Assembly: GCA_963691815.1 (NCBI GenBank)
Contig: OY829649.1
Location: 34,463,112-34,527,111 of the forward strand
Length of the DNA stretch: 64,000 nt
Direction of reading: 5' to 3'
From: Echiichthys vipera
Lineage: Eukaryota; Chordata; Actinopteri; Perciformes; Trachinidae
The notes under the pieces were generated by a model. That model was not told the DNA's origin, did not search any database, and worked only from the letters and a program-made list of their open reading frames with translations. Positions 25,268 to 40,200 of the stretch are shown in pieces. Both the position numbers and the translations under genes were made by a program. Numbering within the stretch: position 1 is the stretch's first letter; each line of letters starts with the position of its first letter.

Positions 25268-28200
25268 CTCCTTCCTCTTTCTCTGGCTGTTGTTCCCTGG
25301 CTACTGCATTGTCCTTCTCTGTCCTCTCTCCACGCACCATCCAACACTTTTAGCAGCTGTGGCGTCTCATCCTGTGACGAAAAAGTTACTATTACAGTAC
25401 CTGGCATTGCTTCTTCTACTGTCTGTGTGTTTGTACCAAATCCATCTCAAAACATTCTTCATCAAAACAAACACAGAGATTTGTAGAAGCCTATGAAGTT
25501 AATTTGAGCTCATTGCTTTATGTAATTATTTGATATAAATGGCTCCAAAGATACGTCACCTCTGCTCAGAACACCAACATTTCCTATAAACCTCGTTCTT
25601 CCTGTTGCAAAGAGGAGCATACTGCTTCTCGTTATTCTTCTCCTGTGTGGTGTTGCTGCATGTGCATAGAAATGACAAACATGCAGACTCTAAAATGTGT
25701 ATTTACGATGGTTTGCACTGGAAGAACAGCTCCCCCTTCATGAGTTGTTGTATTTAACAAACCACTAGATCTCCTGCAAAAATCTGACAGGAAGCCAGGA
25801 AGGTAACATGTCATTTACAGGCTGCCAGTCTCCTTAGCATCTGTATATTAATAAGTAATGCCAGTCCAAGTGTACTGTATGTAGTTCACAAAAATGACTC
25901 ACTTTTAAAGAGGCTGACTCGTGACTACACGTTTCCTGGGTTCAATCCCCATCCTGATCAGGTAAATCATGCACAGGCCAGAGCAAATAATTAACATTTT
26001 CCTGTAAATGTAGTATTACACGTCCTCAAAAGGCGACATCTTTAGGGTTTTCCAGACTTTGGAAAGCTCCTCCAAAGCCATGAAGGACATTATAGAACAG
26101 TCTGAGTCATGTTCTGTATGATGTGTTATCATTCATTCATTCATCTTCAACCGCTTGTCCCTGTCTGGGTCGCGGGGGGCTGGAGCCGATCCCAGCTGTC
26201 ATCGGGCGTGAGGCGGGGTCCACCCTGGACAGGACGCCAGTTTATCACAGGACACATAGAGACGAACAGAGACAGACAACCATTCACACCTACGGGTGAT
26301 TTAGAGTCATCCATGAACCGAACACCTGCACGTTTTGGACTGTGGGAGGAAACCGGAGAACCCGGAGAAAACCCACGCAGACACGGGGACAACATGCTCC
26401 ACACAGAAGGGCCCCAGCAGGGATCCGAACCAGGAACCCTCTCGCTGTGAGGCGACAGTGCACCGTGTTGCCTATGATGTGTTAACTGAACCTTATTTGT
26501 AAAATCAGGGATAACTACAGAAGAAGTGCCCTTCAGCCAGGCATTCAATCAACTGAAGCAGATGCTTTCCAGCATGAAGCAGGGCACTGCTGACAAACAC
26601 AGCACATGCTCAGCAAACACACTGTGGGCGAACAGATGTTTTAAAGAGACCCAGCTGCCCTCCCCCTCTGCTCTGTTCCTGTCCTATCTGTGGTATTTTA
26701 TCCTCTGATGTGTACACTTGGTGATCTTCAAAGTCTAAATCACGACGGAGGGCGGGGGCCTCAGTCAGCATGCAGCTTTTAAAAAAATTCTAGTTACTAC
26801 AACGGCAGAGCTCGATGCAGCCCCTCTCAATGTTCCAGTGAGCTTCATACTGACACGAGAGCCAGCACCATGATGACTGATGGCTTTGACCTGTTTGGAA
26901 TAACAACTCCTGGACCAGAAACTCATTTGTCTTCCTTAAGATGCTGGGAGTCTCTGGTGCAGGCCCCCTTGGAATGTAAAACTCCCACAAAGTTTAATCA
27001 AATCTGGTGCGTCCCGAACCCCACAACAACACTATCTGCAGCCACGGGGTCGCAGAGGTGTCCGGGTGGTTAATTAAAAATCAAACCAGTGTACCGTCGA
27101 TGCATCATGTCTTTTGTGTTGCAGAACGTCGTGTGTTCGTGTTTGACAGCGTTCTCTCTCTCCCCCGTGTTTGGATCAGGTGGAGTTGGATCAGGAGAAG
27201 GGGCTGGAGATGAGAAAGTGGGTTCTGTCAGGAATCCTGGCCAGTGAGGAGACCTACCTCAGCCACCTGGAGGCCCTGCTGATAGTACGTGTCACTCACA
27301 ATACACACACACACACACACACACACTAATTTAGAATTTGTCTCAGAATCGGTTGAAACCCAAAGTGTAGACAAGATAAACAGATATGATAGAAATAATC
27401 CATTCTTCCTCTTACAAATGAAAACATGAATTCATAAGTAATAAAACACACCCTTGCTCAATTTACTACACTGGTAAGACGTAGCTTAAGTATATTAAGT
27501 ATTTTAGCTAATGTTGCTGTGTGACTGAGTCAGTTTATGAAATTATAACTTTTAAAGAAGATATAACACATTCTCCCTCTTACAGGTGAAAACATGAATT
27601 CATAGATGATAAAAATACAACCACAGATGTTAGCTAACGTTAGCAGTCTTCAGCTAAATGCTGTGTAGGTTAATGACGTACCTGAGTCAGTTCACAGATC
27701 CCTCTCTGCTCCTGCTACAGTGTGTTACATTGCATTTTATGTTTAATATTATCCTTTAATTGTCACTTGTGGTTTTTGTGGTCGCTGCTCAGAGTAAAGG
27801 CTGGTTTTTGATAATCGAATATTCTTCTTCTTTTAAAAAAGTTAGCGTCCCTTGTGCTGGACTAATGCACTTTAGCTTGTTTCAGCAGATCTCCTAAACT
27901 CTAAATATGTCTTTTTACCTTTTGTTGTGTTTGTGGAGAAATCTTCTTTGTACAAACATCATTAAAACCACAATATAACTGTTATTCCATCCCACTGTCA
28001 CAGTTTGTTTCTGTTTAAGTTCCCTTTTTCATGTGGGACATTCAGTAACTGTGATTATTTACCCAGCCCATGAAGCCTCTGAGGGCCGCAGCCACCACTT
28101 CCCAACCCATGCTGACCATCCAGCAGATAGAGACCATCTTCTTCAAAGTGCCAGAGCTTCACGAGATCCACAAGGACTTCTTTGACGCTCTGCTGCCCCG

Positions 28201-31200
28201 AGTCCAGGACTGGGGCCACCAGCAGTGTGTGGGCGACCTCTTCCAGAAACTGGTATGGGGATTATATATTTTTGTTAGCTTCCGCAACCAAGGAAAACAA
28301 TGATGGTATCTCCTACCTTTAGTCATGAATAAGTATGTCAACACAAGCGCACCAAGTAGTCCATTGATGTTAGATTAACACAAAAAGAATCAACCATGCC
28401 TCAGATAAAGGGCAAATAGCATCCCTTTTATATTATAAACTAAACCAGAATCCATAGTTTTTATGATTGAATCATTTTGAGATTTAGTATTTGAGGAAAA
28501 CATGTCACTGCAATGTTTCAGAGTCACAATCAACGCGACAAAAACCTGTTTTTCCGCTTCTTTTGGAACCAAGGGGGAAAAAATCACCTTATCTCTACCT
28601 TTTGTCATGAATAAGTATGTCAACACAAGTGTACCAGGATGTCCATTGATGTTGGACACAAAAAGAATCAACCATGCCTCAGAGAGAGGGCAAATATCAT
28701 CGTTTTCTTATATTATATCTTTAAAAATCAGCCATCATTTTTATGATTGAATCATTTTGAGATTTAATATTTGAGGAAAACATGTCACTGCAATGTTTCA
28801 GAGTCACAATCAACACAACAAAAACCTGTTATTCTGCTTTTTTTGACCCAATTGAACACAGCAGAAAATTGCCTTTGTCAGTAGAGTTAACAAGGAAACG
28901 TGAGAGCAGTGGAATACAAAGGATCTGAAGGTTGCTTTAATTATTTGATTTTAAACAGTTGTCAGTATAATAATGTCGGTATGAGTGCAGTTACCCCACA
29001 ACGTGAAGCATGGCGATCCATTCAGCTGATTTAAATCCTCCTTTGGATAACGAGAGCCAATAGCATGAAACCTCACTGCATCAAATTGTACGTTGGCATT
29101 TGATGAAACGGACCACCATCCATCTAGTCAGTAACTTTCAGAAACTAATTATAGCACTCCTTAAATGTCATGCCTTGATCATTAATGATACTTAAAAGAG
29201 AGGGGACTTTCAGGGGGGAAAGGTGGCTGTTAGTAACGCTCAGTGGATCTCGCAGTGCACATGTGAGTAGACTGCCTGGAGTCATCCCCCGGACAGATAA
29301 AAGCCCCGCTTCACCACATTACAGGCAGTAAAGGAGAACAAGACGCTCTATAGGAGGTCGCTGAATAAGAGCTACCTCAGTGTTCGCTGTTGGATAAAGA
29401 AAAAAGATGAAAAACACACATACATGCATGGATTTATAGAAAGACGTGAGCAAACATTGAATCAGTAACACTGTGAAGCCAACTCACGGCATAGCGCACA
29501 GCATAGTGACACTGCAAAGTACCCTGTGGCAATCACAGACTAGTAAAATCTACCCTCTCTGTTAAGCAATGAATGTAATCTGTGCTCTACTTGCGTCCTG
29601 TAGGCGAGCCAGCTCGGAGTGTACCGGGCCTTTGTGGATAACTATAAGGTTGCCGTGGAGACAGCGGACAAGTGCTGCCAAGCAAATGCTCAGTTTGCCG
29701 AGATATCGGAGGTATGTAATCACGCTACGCACAGCAGGAGTGCGGCAGCCGAGCATTTGATGTTGCACAGCTGCCAGAGGCAAGTGATGACAAGGCAGTT
29801 TTCAGCAGTCCTCACAGTTTAAAAGCCACGCAGCTCTTTACTGCGGTGCTGATTGTTTTAACTGCGCTGTGGGGCAGTGATTTAATGAGGGTATTTTCTG
29901 CTCACCATTCCCTCTGCTCTTATCTTTCTGCCAGAATCTCAAGGTCAAAAGCACAAAGGACTGCAAAGACCAGTCGGCTAAAAATTCACTGGAAAGTGAG
30001 TACTGAGTGAAATGAGTGGCCAGCCTCCGCATTAATCAATATTGCTATAAGTAGTCGAGCTGTGACTAGGCCTGTTGAGCTGACTCTTCCTCCTCCACAG
30101 CTCTCCTCTACAAACCCGTGGACAGAGTGACGCGCAGCACGCTCGTTCTGCATGTAAGTCAATCTGCCAAACGCAGATCTGAAGCAGCATCTGGTCTGTG
30201 TAAAAAACATGTTTAAGGGAATAAATTTGTACTTTTTTTTTTTCTATTTTAGGACCTCCTGAAGCACACGCCCTCCTGCCACCCGGACTATCCGCTCTTA
30301 CAGGACGCCCTGCGCATCTCTCAGAACTTCCTGTCGAGTATAAATGAAGAGATCACCCCGCGTCGACAGTCCATGACGGTTAAGAAGGGAGAGGTCAGTG
30401 TGCAAAGTTGAGTCATCCACATGACTCCAGGGGGATAAATGAATGTGCTCACGCCCGCTGAAACACAAAAACAAATGAAATATGTTTGACAATATGTTTT
30501 TTGGTAGATAAATCAACCAAAGTTAACTTCCCCTTCATACTACAAGCTGCATTTTTGAGACAGGATGACACTGGTTTGGTGTTTTTTGACTGAACGTATC
30601 CCTGGTTGTTGTGGTTAATATTCACCGAGGGCTTGAGTAGAGAAGTACAAAGTAAGAGTAGGTACAACTTGTTCCCTTTGCTAAGGACAAATTGGGGGTT
30701 CTGAATGGTGTGGTGGCACAGTGACAACATTAGCGCGCCGCATTATTGACCCCCTTGGCCACTCCTGCTTTTACTCTACCTGGTTTTATATTTTGCTCCA
30801 CTAACTTAAACCCATTTTTGGTGATCTACTAACTCTCAGGCGTGACATTATTTAGTTATACAGCATTAAGGAGGATTGTGCTTGAGCTCTGATTTATTTT
30901 TTCACAAATATCCAATATTACATAAGATAATCTTTTGTGAAATGATTGAAAACAAAAATGAACTAGCCTAAGAGTCCACAGCCCTGCTAGCAGCTCTGTG
31001 AGGCTGTCGTTAGGTGCAGGGGTGGTGTGAGCTAAATGCTAACGTCAGCAGGCTCAAGTGCTCACAATGACAATGCTAACAGATTTATATTTAGCAGTTA
31101 TAATCTTTAACAAGTTCACCATCTTAACTGAACACAAAAGCACATACTTTTTAATGTGTACACTCTGCAGCTGCCTTTATAGAGTACATATTGTTGCATG

Positions 31201-34200
31201 CAGTATGTGCATATTATTGGGACATTTTACGCTGTCATAGAAGGGCCTCTCGGACTTTGACCCTCTGGATCACATGCTTCGCAGAGAAATGTGGGTCAGA
31301 ATGGCGAGAAGAGCATGCTGGACCAGATGTAGTAGGACATGCTGGTATTTTTGGAATACGGCATTTGACATACTGTGTATTGGGACATGATATATACTTA
31401 CTAAATAGCATTGGTAGGAAGGGTATTGGATCGCACACAAAGAAACAGCTTGGGCTGATGAAAATGTTATGCCAATCCATCCAATAGTTGTTGAGTTATT
31501 TCAGTCTTTACCAAAGTGGTGGACGGACTAACAGACTCACATCGCCATCCACAGAGCCGCGCGGTTAGTTTGGCTTAAGCTAAAGGGAACAGACTCAATC
31601 ACAATGTCTGCTTCCAGTCACTACCGGCTAGAGAACTCCTGTACGTTATATTCAAAGGCGCTGAGCAAAAGGAGGAACAACAGGATATACTCTCTCTACT
31701 CATCTAAAATGCATGTTTGATGCTTCCATATCTCAGTAATAACACTTTCACTAACATTAGGTTGGAGACCTATCTACACACTAATGAAAAGGACACGACT
31801 GAGCACTGGCAGTTAGTCTGAGTGGACTCTGTTCAAAGATTTGGTTTATCAAAGACGCTGCGATACAACACAGCAGAGCAGATATGTCAGACCACTGCGT
31901 TTAACTGTATATCTGTAAACGTTAAGCTGAAAATGACAACAGAGGTGAACAAGTTTGTAGATTTTAAGTAGCTCCACGATGTAAATCAGTGCTTTGTTGC
32001 TGGTGTGACATCACAGTGAATCGGCCTATTGTGCTACATGGTATGGGATAATATGTTACTAAAGTTCCCGACTGACAGAACACTTGATTACACGGTGCAG
32101 TATTTCCGAACGCTTTCACTTATTTGCTTTTCTCATTGAAACAGCAACAGTCAGGCTCGTATCCAACTCCGCCATTTCTGTCATATCTTGTCTGTTGACA
32201 GTAAAGAGCTCTGGGAACAAGGTGTCTGGAAGCTGCAATAAAACTGGAGTGTGAGTCAGGTTGTTGCTGACTCATCCTAGCCTGTCTGCTTCAGTGTGAA
32301 GGAAATGGAGCAGGGAGGAAGCTCGTGACAAAGCGGTGCAAACACTGAAGGCGAGGGGTCTCTGTGTCGCAAACCAGGAAAACCTGTCGATTATTCCTGC
32401 GCTCACTCCCATCCTTCCCTGCCGCGTTGTCAACCCTGCTTCCCAGAAAGGACCTGCAGCTCTCCTTATCAAAGTAGCTGTGTAACCAGCCTTCTGCACT
32501 GGGTGTGTGCCGACTTTAAACCCCCCACCCCCCACACACACGCGCACACACACACACACACACACACACCACGTATGTCAGGGCTCTGATTCAGTTGACC
32601 TGACTGAGAACTTCCTCTGTTTTTCCTTGGAACTGGTTCTGCCCACCGGGGCGGGATATTAAATCAAAGAAAGTTCTTGGGAAGAATCTTCTGTTTATAG
32701 TTGAGGAAGTCTGAAGTCCCACAAAAAGATTGACAGATAACAAGCCAGCACATGACAATGAGTTTGAAATACGAGTTGTTGTTGTTGTACGTGATCAGCT
32801 CTTGACTAAATTTGCACCCATTGTTGATGCTTTGCGCCGTGGCAGCCTGTAATTACCATGACCATTTAAACCCACGAGTTTGTTTAGCTCCATCTCCTGA
32901 ACATGCCTCGTCGCTCAACGTCTCATTATAGTGCATACAAAAAAACAGAAGCAGATTCCAACGCCGGGAGGGCGTGAGCACTACGCAGTTTCAGCTCCTG
33001 CTTTTCCATTGGAATATTGACTATCCGTGGTCATGTGTGTGTCACACAACAATAAGCGGATGTTTCCCTGTCACCTCTTTTTCAAAACCAGGACAGTGCT
33101 CAACATGTTTGAGGCTCTTGCCAACAGGCTAGTGCTTAACTGGAGCGTGCAGAAAACCCACGCTGCAGTGATTTCCTTTTGTTTTTGTCAAACTGTGGAT
33201 GGTGTGGGCAGAGTCAGCCCAGAGGTCAAGAACCAGAGGGGGGATTTCGATGCACGCCGCTGCAGGAAGAGCTCTTGTCATCACGTCCTCCTCTAACCCC
33301 GGGCCGGACAGATCAGCAAGCATTAGAAGTCACAAATATCCATTATTGTGATATTATTGATTGGCTTCACTTGTAGCTTGTTTTGGTCACGTCACAAATG
33401 ATATATAGTTTGGTTATTTTGTTTACTTCTGCTATGAGGTTGGGTAGTGTTCATCCGACCGCAGTTGCAGCACCGTGGGCTGTGCGTTAATTACAAGCAT
33501 GTAAAAACATCAGCACAAAATCCTTGTTTGTGAACGCCAAATTAAGGCAATTTTAACCGAGCATCAATGTGAAACCTAAATCGGATACTTCCAGTGATTC
33601 TTAGTATTGCAGCTATCTGCATTTGCTGTAAAATAGCGACAGCAGCTTAATTCTCACTCACAGTTTCATCAGTTAAAACTGCTGAAAAGATTACTGGGGG
33701 GTGTATTTGAGCCGATGATTTTCTTTCCTGTTGGCAGAACCGTCAGCTGCTGAGGGATCGCTTCATGGTGGAGCTGGTGGAAGGTTCCAGGAAACTCCGT
33801 CACGTCTTCCTCTTCACCGACCTGCTGCTCTGCACCAAGCTGAAGAAACAGGCGGCGGGGTGAGTCTGAGTCCGAGTCCTGCCCGAGGTTAGAGATGGCA
33901 CGCTTGTGACCCGGAAGACCAACTGTTTCAAATCCCCCCCCCGCCCACACAGACGTTAAACTTGTCAATGTAAATTTGCTGTAAACAGTTTCATTATGAC
34001 CGACCAGTGGTTGCAGTGGGAGTTAAAGGTTATAATTTCTCCATCGGTTTCTTAAGTGTGTTTGCAAACTTTCAGGCTGCTAAAAAAAAAACATTCTGGC
34101 GAAATAGCAGTTTCTAGTTATTACTGGATAAGGTGTCATTAAACACGCATCTTGTCCTGACAGAAAAGGGCAACAGTATGACTGTAAGTGGTACATCCCA

Positions 34201-37200
34201 CTGGCTGACCTGACCTTCCAGACCATCGAGGACTGCGAGTCCACCCCTATCCCTCTGGTCCAGGATGAAGAGATCGACGCCATGAAAATCAAAATCTCCC
34301 AGATCAAGAACGAGATCCAAAGAGAGAAGGTGAGGATACGACGAACGCACCTACAGAAACAAACCTCATCAACGCAACACACAAGGAGATCATTTAGTTT
34401 ACCATTTATTAGTTTATTCAATATTTGAAGGAGCTGCACTGTAGAAACACCAGAACGAAAACTGAAATAAAATGAGCAACTTAAAGACATTTGAATAGAA
34501 CAAATGTAAGACAGCATCACGTTAACCCTGGCACTGCTCTACTAATCTGTAGAGAACCACCAAAGGACCCAAGGTGATGGAGCGACTGAGGAAGAAGTTA
34601 TCAGAACAAGAGTCTCTGCTGCTTCTCATGTCACCCAACATGGCGTTCAGAGTGGCCAATAGAAATGGCAAGGTGAGTCAGGGGTCTCTAAGAAGGTTAG
34701 AAAATAAGGGATATTTAAACTTATCCAAAATTCATGTAAAACATCAGTGTGAATATCTGCAATAAACAGCTTCTTAGTTTGGTTTCTGCTGCCCTCTGCT
34801 GTTATTAAGCAGGACATTACAGCATGAGAGTGCAATAAAAGACAATCTATCACCCCTCTATTACATTCAGGGTTTCACGTTTCTCATCTCCTCCGACTAC
34901 GAACGCGCCGAGTGGAGGGAGATCGTCCGCGAGCAGCAGAAGAAGTGTGAGTTTTCCTGGCACTTTCTATAAGAGAGCCGGTCTGATCACAACAGTTGTT
35001 GTAATGCCGTGTAGGTGACTGGTGTTGATTGTGTTGTGCAGGCTATAAAAGCTTCTCTCTGACCTCTCTGGAGCTGCAGATGCTCACCAACTCGTGTGTG
35101 AAGCTCCAGACTGTTCACACCATTCCAATGACTATGAATAAGGAAGGTAAGGTTCACAATGCGTTCTGTTTTTAAGGGTTTAATGTACATTTTAGAGGGG
35201 AACACCACCTACATTAAGATCCCAATATGTTATTCCCATGGCCTAGGGAAATTAAATTAACACGAGTGATCATGAGCTGCTCTCTAACAAAGCCTGAAAC
35301 CAGAGAAGTAAGATTCAAACTTAAGTATAAAGTGTGGAGCTGCTCCAAAGACAATGAATGAGAGACGGACTTTGTTTTCTTTCTTTTTTTATATCTAAAT
35401 GAGCTTTAAACTGTCCCTGTAAACTCAGAACATTCCCCTGGTTCTTCTGTAACATCTTTCACAATTCATTGTCTATGAGCAGCTTACACTTTATACTTGA
35501 TTACATCACACATTTGACTTTTAGCACTCTAGCGTTGGAAAGGGGAGAGAGTCGTTCATGTTTACTTGTATTTTTGGACAGTCTTAGATCCTAGGAGTAG
35601 CACGTTTGAAGTCTGAAAACATACGTAGTTGCCCTTTAATACACCCACAGTTCTGTATTGTGTCTTAATCCGCATGATCTGAACGCTGCCCCCCCCCCAC
35701 AGACGATGAATCTTCCGGATTGTACGGCTTCCTAAACGTCATCGTCCACTCTGCGTCAGGGCTGAAACACAGCTTAAGTAAGTTGGAGGAAATCATCTCA
35801 CTGATAACTCTAGAGATTACGTGTGTTGTCATCATCATCATCCTTTGTGTCAGTCCTGACTCATCTGCTGTACAGTCCCCCCCACCCCTCCACCCCCTCT
35901 CTCGCTCTCTCTCTGCGGCTGTCAGCTGGGTGGGCAGCTGCTATGGAACAAGTGGGATTAGCCAGGAACACTGTGTACAAGCAGCCTCAAATATGTCTTT
36001 GGCCTCTCAAATCACTGCCTGCTCAAACTCCACTTTGTGCTCTCTGTCACAAATGGTAGTCAGGTAATAAACAGAAGTCAGCGGCGTGTTTCAACCAGCG
36101 GTGATGCCACTCCTTTTAGCTGTTTCTTCACGTACGGAGACAGTAACGTAAGTGCTGTAACAGCGCCAGAGAGAGAGAGTTGTTATGCAGCTCATCGTCC
36201 GGACATGTCTCAGCCAGGAGTTTGATGTGAATCTTTTTAGTTTGATTTTGATTCAACCATTAAAACTGCTTGTGCTTGTGCCCAATAGACCTTTACTGCT
36301 CCCTGGAGGTGGATTCCTTCGGCTACTTTGTCAACAAAGCCAAAACACGTGTGTACAGAGACTCTACGGAGCCCAACTGGAACGAGGTGAGAGTGCAGAT
36401 CAGAGTGGAGAAAGTGAATGAGGGAGATCCTTCAGTGCCCACTGCTGTGTGCCTTTAAGACAGGCAGTAAAGGACTGTTGCCCTGAGAAATGAAAGCATC
36501 AGTTAAAAAAAAAAGGTCATGGATGCTCAGTGGATAAAATAAAAGTACACTGTTGTGCATTGGGCTGAAACCCGCAGTAACGTGCCTTTGCTCTGTTTCC
36601 GTACAAAGGAGTTTGAGATCGAACTGGAGGGCTCTCAGACTGTGAGGCTGCTCTGCTACGAGAAGTGCTGCAACAAAACCAGGCAGAGCAGAGATGACGG
36701 AGAGATCACTGACAGGATTGTGGCCAAAGGACAAATAAAGGTACGGACATATAAGGGCAGACCTGGGCCACATGCCTTAGCAGATAAATGCTTGTGTTTT
36801 CGGGGAATATCTGGGTTTGATTATGTTACTTTCACAAATTGACCCTGACCAGTTCTAGGCTTTTGACGTCCAAACCAATATCAATAGCTTAGAGAGGTGG
36901 GCTTTTGTAGAGCGTATTTGCACATGTACGAGCACGAGCGTGCACACGTGTACGAGCACAAGGCCTACGACAGTTCTGACTTAATTTATGTGCGCTTGTT
37001 CGGACATAGAAATAGAAGGAGGGACCATGCGCGGACATTTCAAACAATGGCAGTGAAAGGTTCACGTTGGTGTGATGCGGAGGTGGAGTGTTTACTGCAG
37101 ATTTGGTCGATGAAAAGATTCAAAAACAGTCGACAAGACGCACAAAAACTCCGAGGTCTACGGAAAGATCTGGAAACAAAGCCACGCATCGCCATGACGT

Positions 37201-40200
37201 CATCAATGCGTGTGACGTGTTACGGTGTGATGACGTATGGGCAGCAAGAAGCATTCTCCGAGGCCCAGGTAGTGTGAGTACAAACGGGCCTGGGGCGCGG
37301 GGGGAGAGGGAGGGGGGACAAGTACCCTAAAGCACGGGGCACGGTGCGGAAGGACAGTGTGAGTGCGCCCTAAGAGTTTAAAAAATACTGTAAACATATT
37401 AATTTTTGTCATTTTTAATATTAATACAGAACACTTTCTGGCAACTTTCTAAACATTCTGGTACGATATACTAAATATACTGTATCCCATACGGCATCAG
37501 CAGAAAAAGTAACTCAAAATCTATAGTTACAGATAATAATCCTGGCCTGTGTGGAGTGAACTTTCTCCTTCTATTGACTCCAGTATCTCCACAGTGGCAA
37601 CTCATTTGCACTGCTGACCACAGGACCTTTATGTTCAGCTAATCCTGCCCAGTGGGGCCCTTAGCTGTTGAAAAAGAAGTGAGTCAATAGGTTGCCAGTG
37701 GGCCCTTTTCAGCCTGACCCCTGGTAGGGTGTTGTGACAGAGGGTGGATTAGTCTTAGGGTTAGCCAAATGTAGCCACTGGCACGGCTCCAGAGTATGAC
37801 AGAGGGAGAGAATCGGAGCGCTCTTTGATCAGCCAGTGAAAGGATTTCCCTGACGGACAGGTGGGTCAAAACACTGGAGTCTCAGTCAGATGCTTGCCTT
37901 GTTATTCAGCAGCCAACAGCCTGCAGACAGGACACCTGGCGTTAGAGTCACTTTCATGACCTGTGTTGTCATGTTGGCTTTTCTCCTTGCTATGTCGATG
38001 TCTACATCAACGGTTTGGTGACTGTGTTTACCTTTCAAACTGGCTGAGTGGGCTTACTGTCAAAGAAATGACACTAAAATTAGCATTACATTGAATATGT
38101 ATAATTATAACCCTTTAAGCACACTGCAAAATGAACGTGAAATACACTATATTCATTCATCTTCAACCGCTTGTCCCTGTCGGGGTCGTGGGGTGCTGGA
38201 GCCGATCCCAGCTGACATCGGGCGTGAGGCGGGGTCCACCCTGGACAGGACGCCAGTCTATCACAGGACACATAGAGACAAACAGAGACAGACAACCATT
38301 CACACCTACGGGTGATTTAGAGTCATCAATGAACCGAACACCTGCATGTCTTTGGACTGTGGGAGGAAACCGGAGAACCCGGAGAAAACCCACGCACACA
38401 CGGGGACAACATGCAAACTCCACACAGAAGGGCCCCAGCCGGGATTCAAACCGGGAACCCTCTCGCTGTGAGGTGACAGTGCTAACCACCACTGTGTCGC
38501 CCATATAATAAAATGAAATAATACATGAAATACATATATAGAAAAGAAAACATCACCCTTTATCAAATTATACCAAATCCTTGAGAATTAGATTATTTTA
38601 TATAACCGTGGCGGCACCGTAAGGAAATAATTCATCCTCAAAATGGTTTGAATTCTTGAAGAAAAATTCCTGTATGCCTCTACGGTTAACGAAGAATCCA
38701 AAAACAGAGAATTAATTGAAATTATATATTAATTTTTATTTAAATTCTTCGTTCTTTGTTCGTTCCCAAACGGTTGAACAAGCTCCCCGCTGACATCCGC
38801 ACAGAATAAAGTCTACACATCTTCCACTGTACGCTAAGAACTCATCCAGGGTTCGTACGGGTGCTTAAAATCCCTGAAAATGCTTAAATGTTGTGTTTTC
38901 AAGGTTTGATAAAGTGCTTGAATTTTTGGATAGAGAACTTGAAAAGGCTAGAAAATTGTATCTGGATTTCTTTCACAGCAAAACACTTTAGACCTTTTCA
39001 AAGATGTAAACATAAACATTTCAAAACGGTCCTAGTTTATTTCCTGTTGCAGTGAATGTGAATGACATGAGCTGACAGGAAGTTACCGAGGACCAGGGCT
39101 GTTGCCTAGCAATGGAATGCCGTTGAAAATGTCTACAGAACAGAAATCTAATTACTTATCCTCCTGGTATTACGAAACACAACTGAAGTTGTTTTATAGC
39201 ATAATTCCATCTAAATGTGATAAAAAAGGGAAATAATAATAATAATGAGTCCTGACCCCAAGTGAAGGAGTTCAAGTACCTCAGGATCATGTTCACGAGT
39301 GAGGGGACGATGGAGCGTGAGTTTGGCCGGAGAATCGGAGCAGCGGGGGCGGAGCTGCAGTCGCTCTACCGCACCGTTGTGACGAAAAGAGAGCTGAGGA
39401 AGGCAAAGCTCTGGATCTACCCTCAGTCCTGGTTCCTACCCTCACCTGTGGTCCTGAAAGCTGGGTCAGGACCCAAAGAACGAGGTCACGGGTACAAGCG
39501 TCTGAAATGTGTTTCCTCAGGAGGGGGTCTGGAGTCTCCCTTAGAGAGAGGGGGAGAAGTTCAGCATCCGTGAGGAACTCGGAGTAGAGCCGCTGCTCCT
39601 TTGTGTTGAAAGGAGCCAGTTGAGGTGGTTCAGGATCATCTGGTCTGGATGAACCCTGGGCGCCTCCCTAGGGAGGTGTTCCAGGCACGTCCAGCTGGGA
39701 GGAGGCCTCGGGGAAGACCCAGGACCAGGTGGAGAGATTAGATCTCCACACTGGCCTGGGAACGCCTCAGGATCCCCCAGTTAGAGCTGGTTAATGTGGC
39801 CCGGGAAAGGGAAGTTTGGGGTCCCCTGCTGGAGCTGCTGCCCCTGAGACCTGATCCAGGATAAAGATGAGATGATGAGATAACATTTTAATGTGTGTAT
39901 TTGTACAAATTTGTAATTTACCACAGCTGTAAGGTGCTGGAAAAGCTTTAAAATGGACATTGAAAGTGCTTGAAAAGTGGAAAAGGTGCACGAACCCTGA
40001 CATCTCTTCCAACTGCACCTGCTAGAAAGATGCTAGTATATACTGTAGATAGACATTGCATTCACTTTCTGCATTTGTATGTAGCACTCTGTAGTTCGGC
40101 TTACTTTGATGCTAATGCACTAACGTGATTCTTGCTGTTCTGGTTCGTACCCTCATGATTGAATGCACTTATTGGAAGTCGCTCTGGTAAAAGAGTGTCA

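Larger units (their letters stand above)
30394..33737 (+). other. bcr intron 8
   Basis: 3.3 kb without exons. It holds repeat-like sequence at 30950-31580 and a CA tract at 32534-32570; nothing else recognised. Confidence 0.6.

Noticed and set aside
24959..25486. 175-codon frame with poly-Cys overlapping bcr exon 2
   Set aside because: It is the exon 2 frame reading through the splice donor into the CTG repeat; the real exon ends at 25153.
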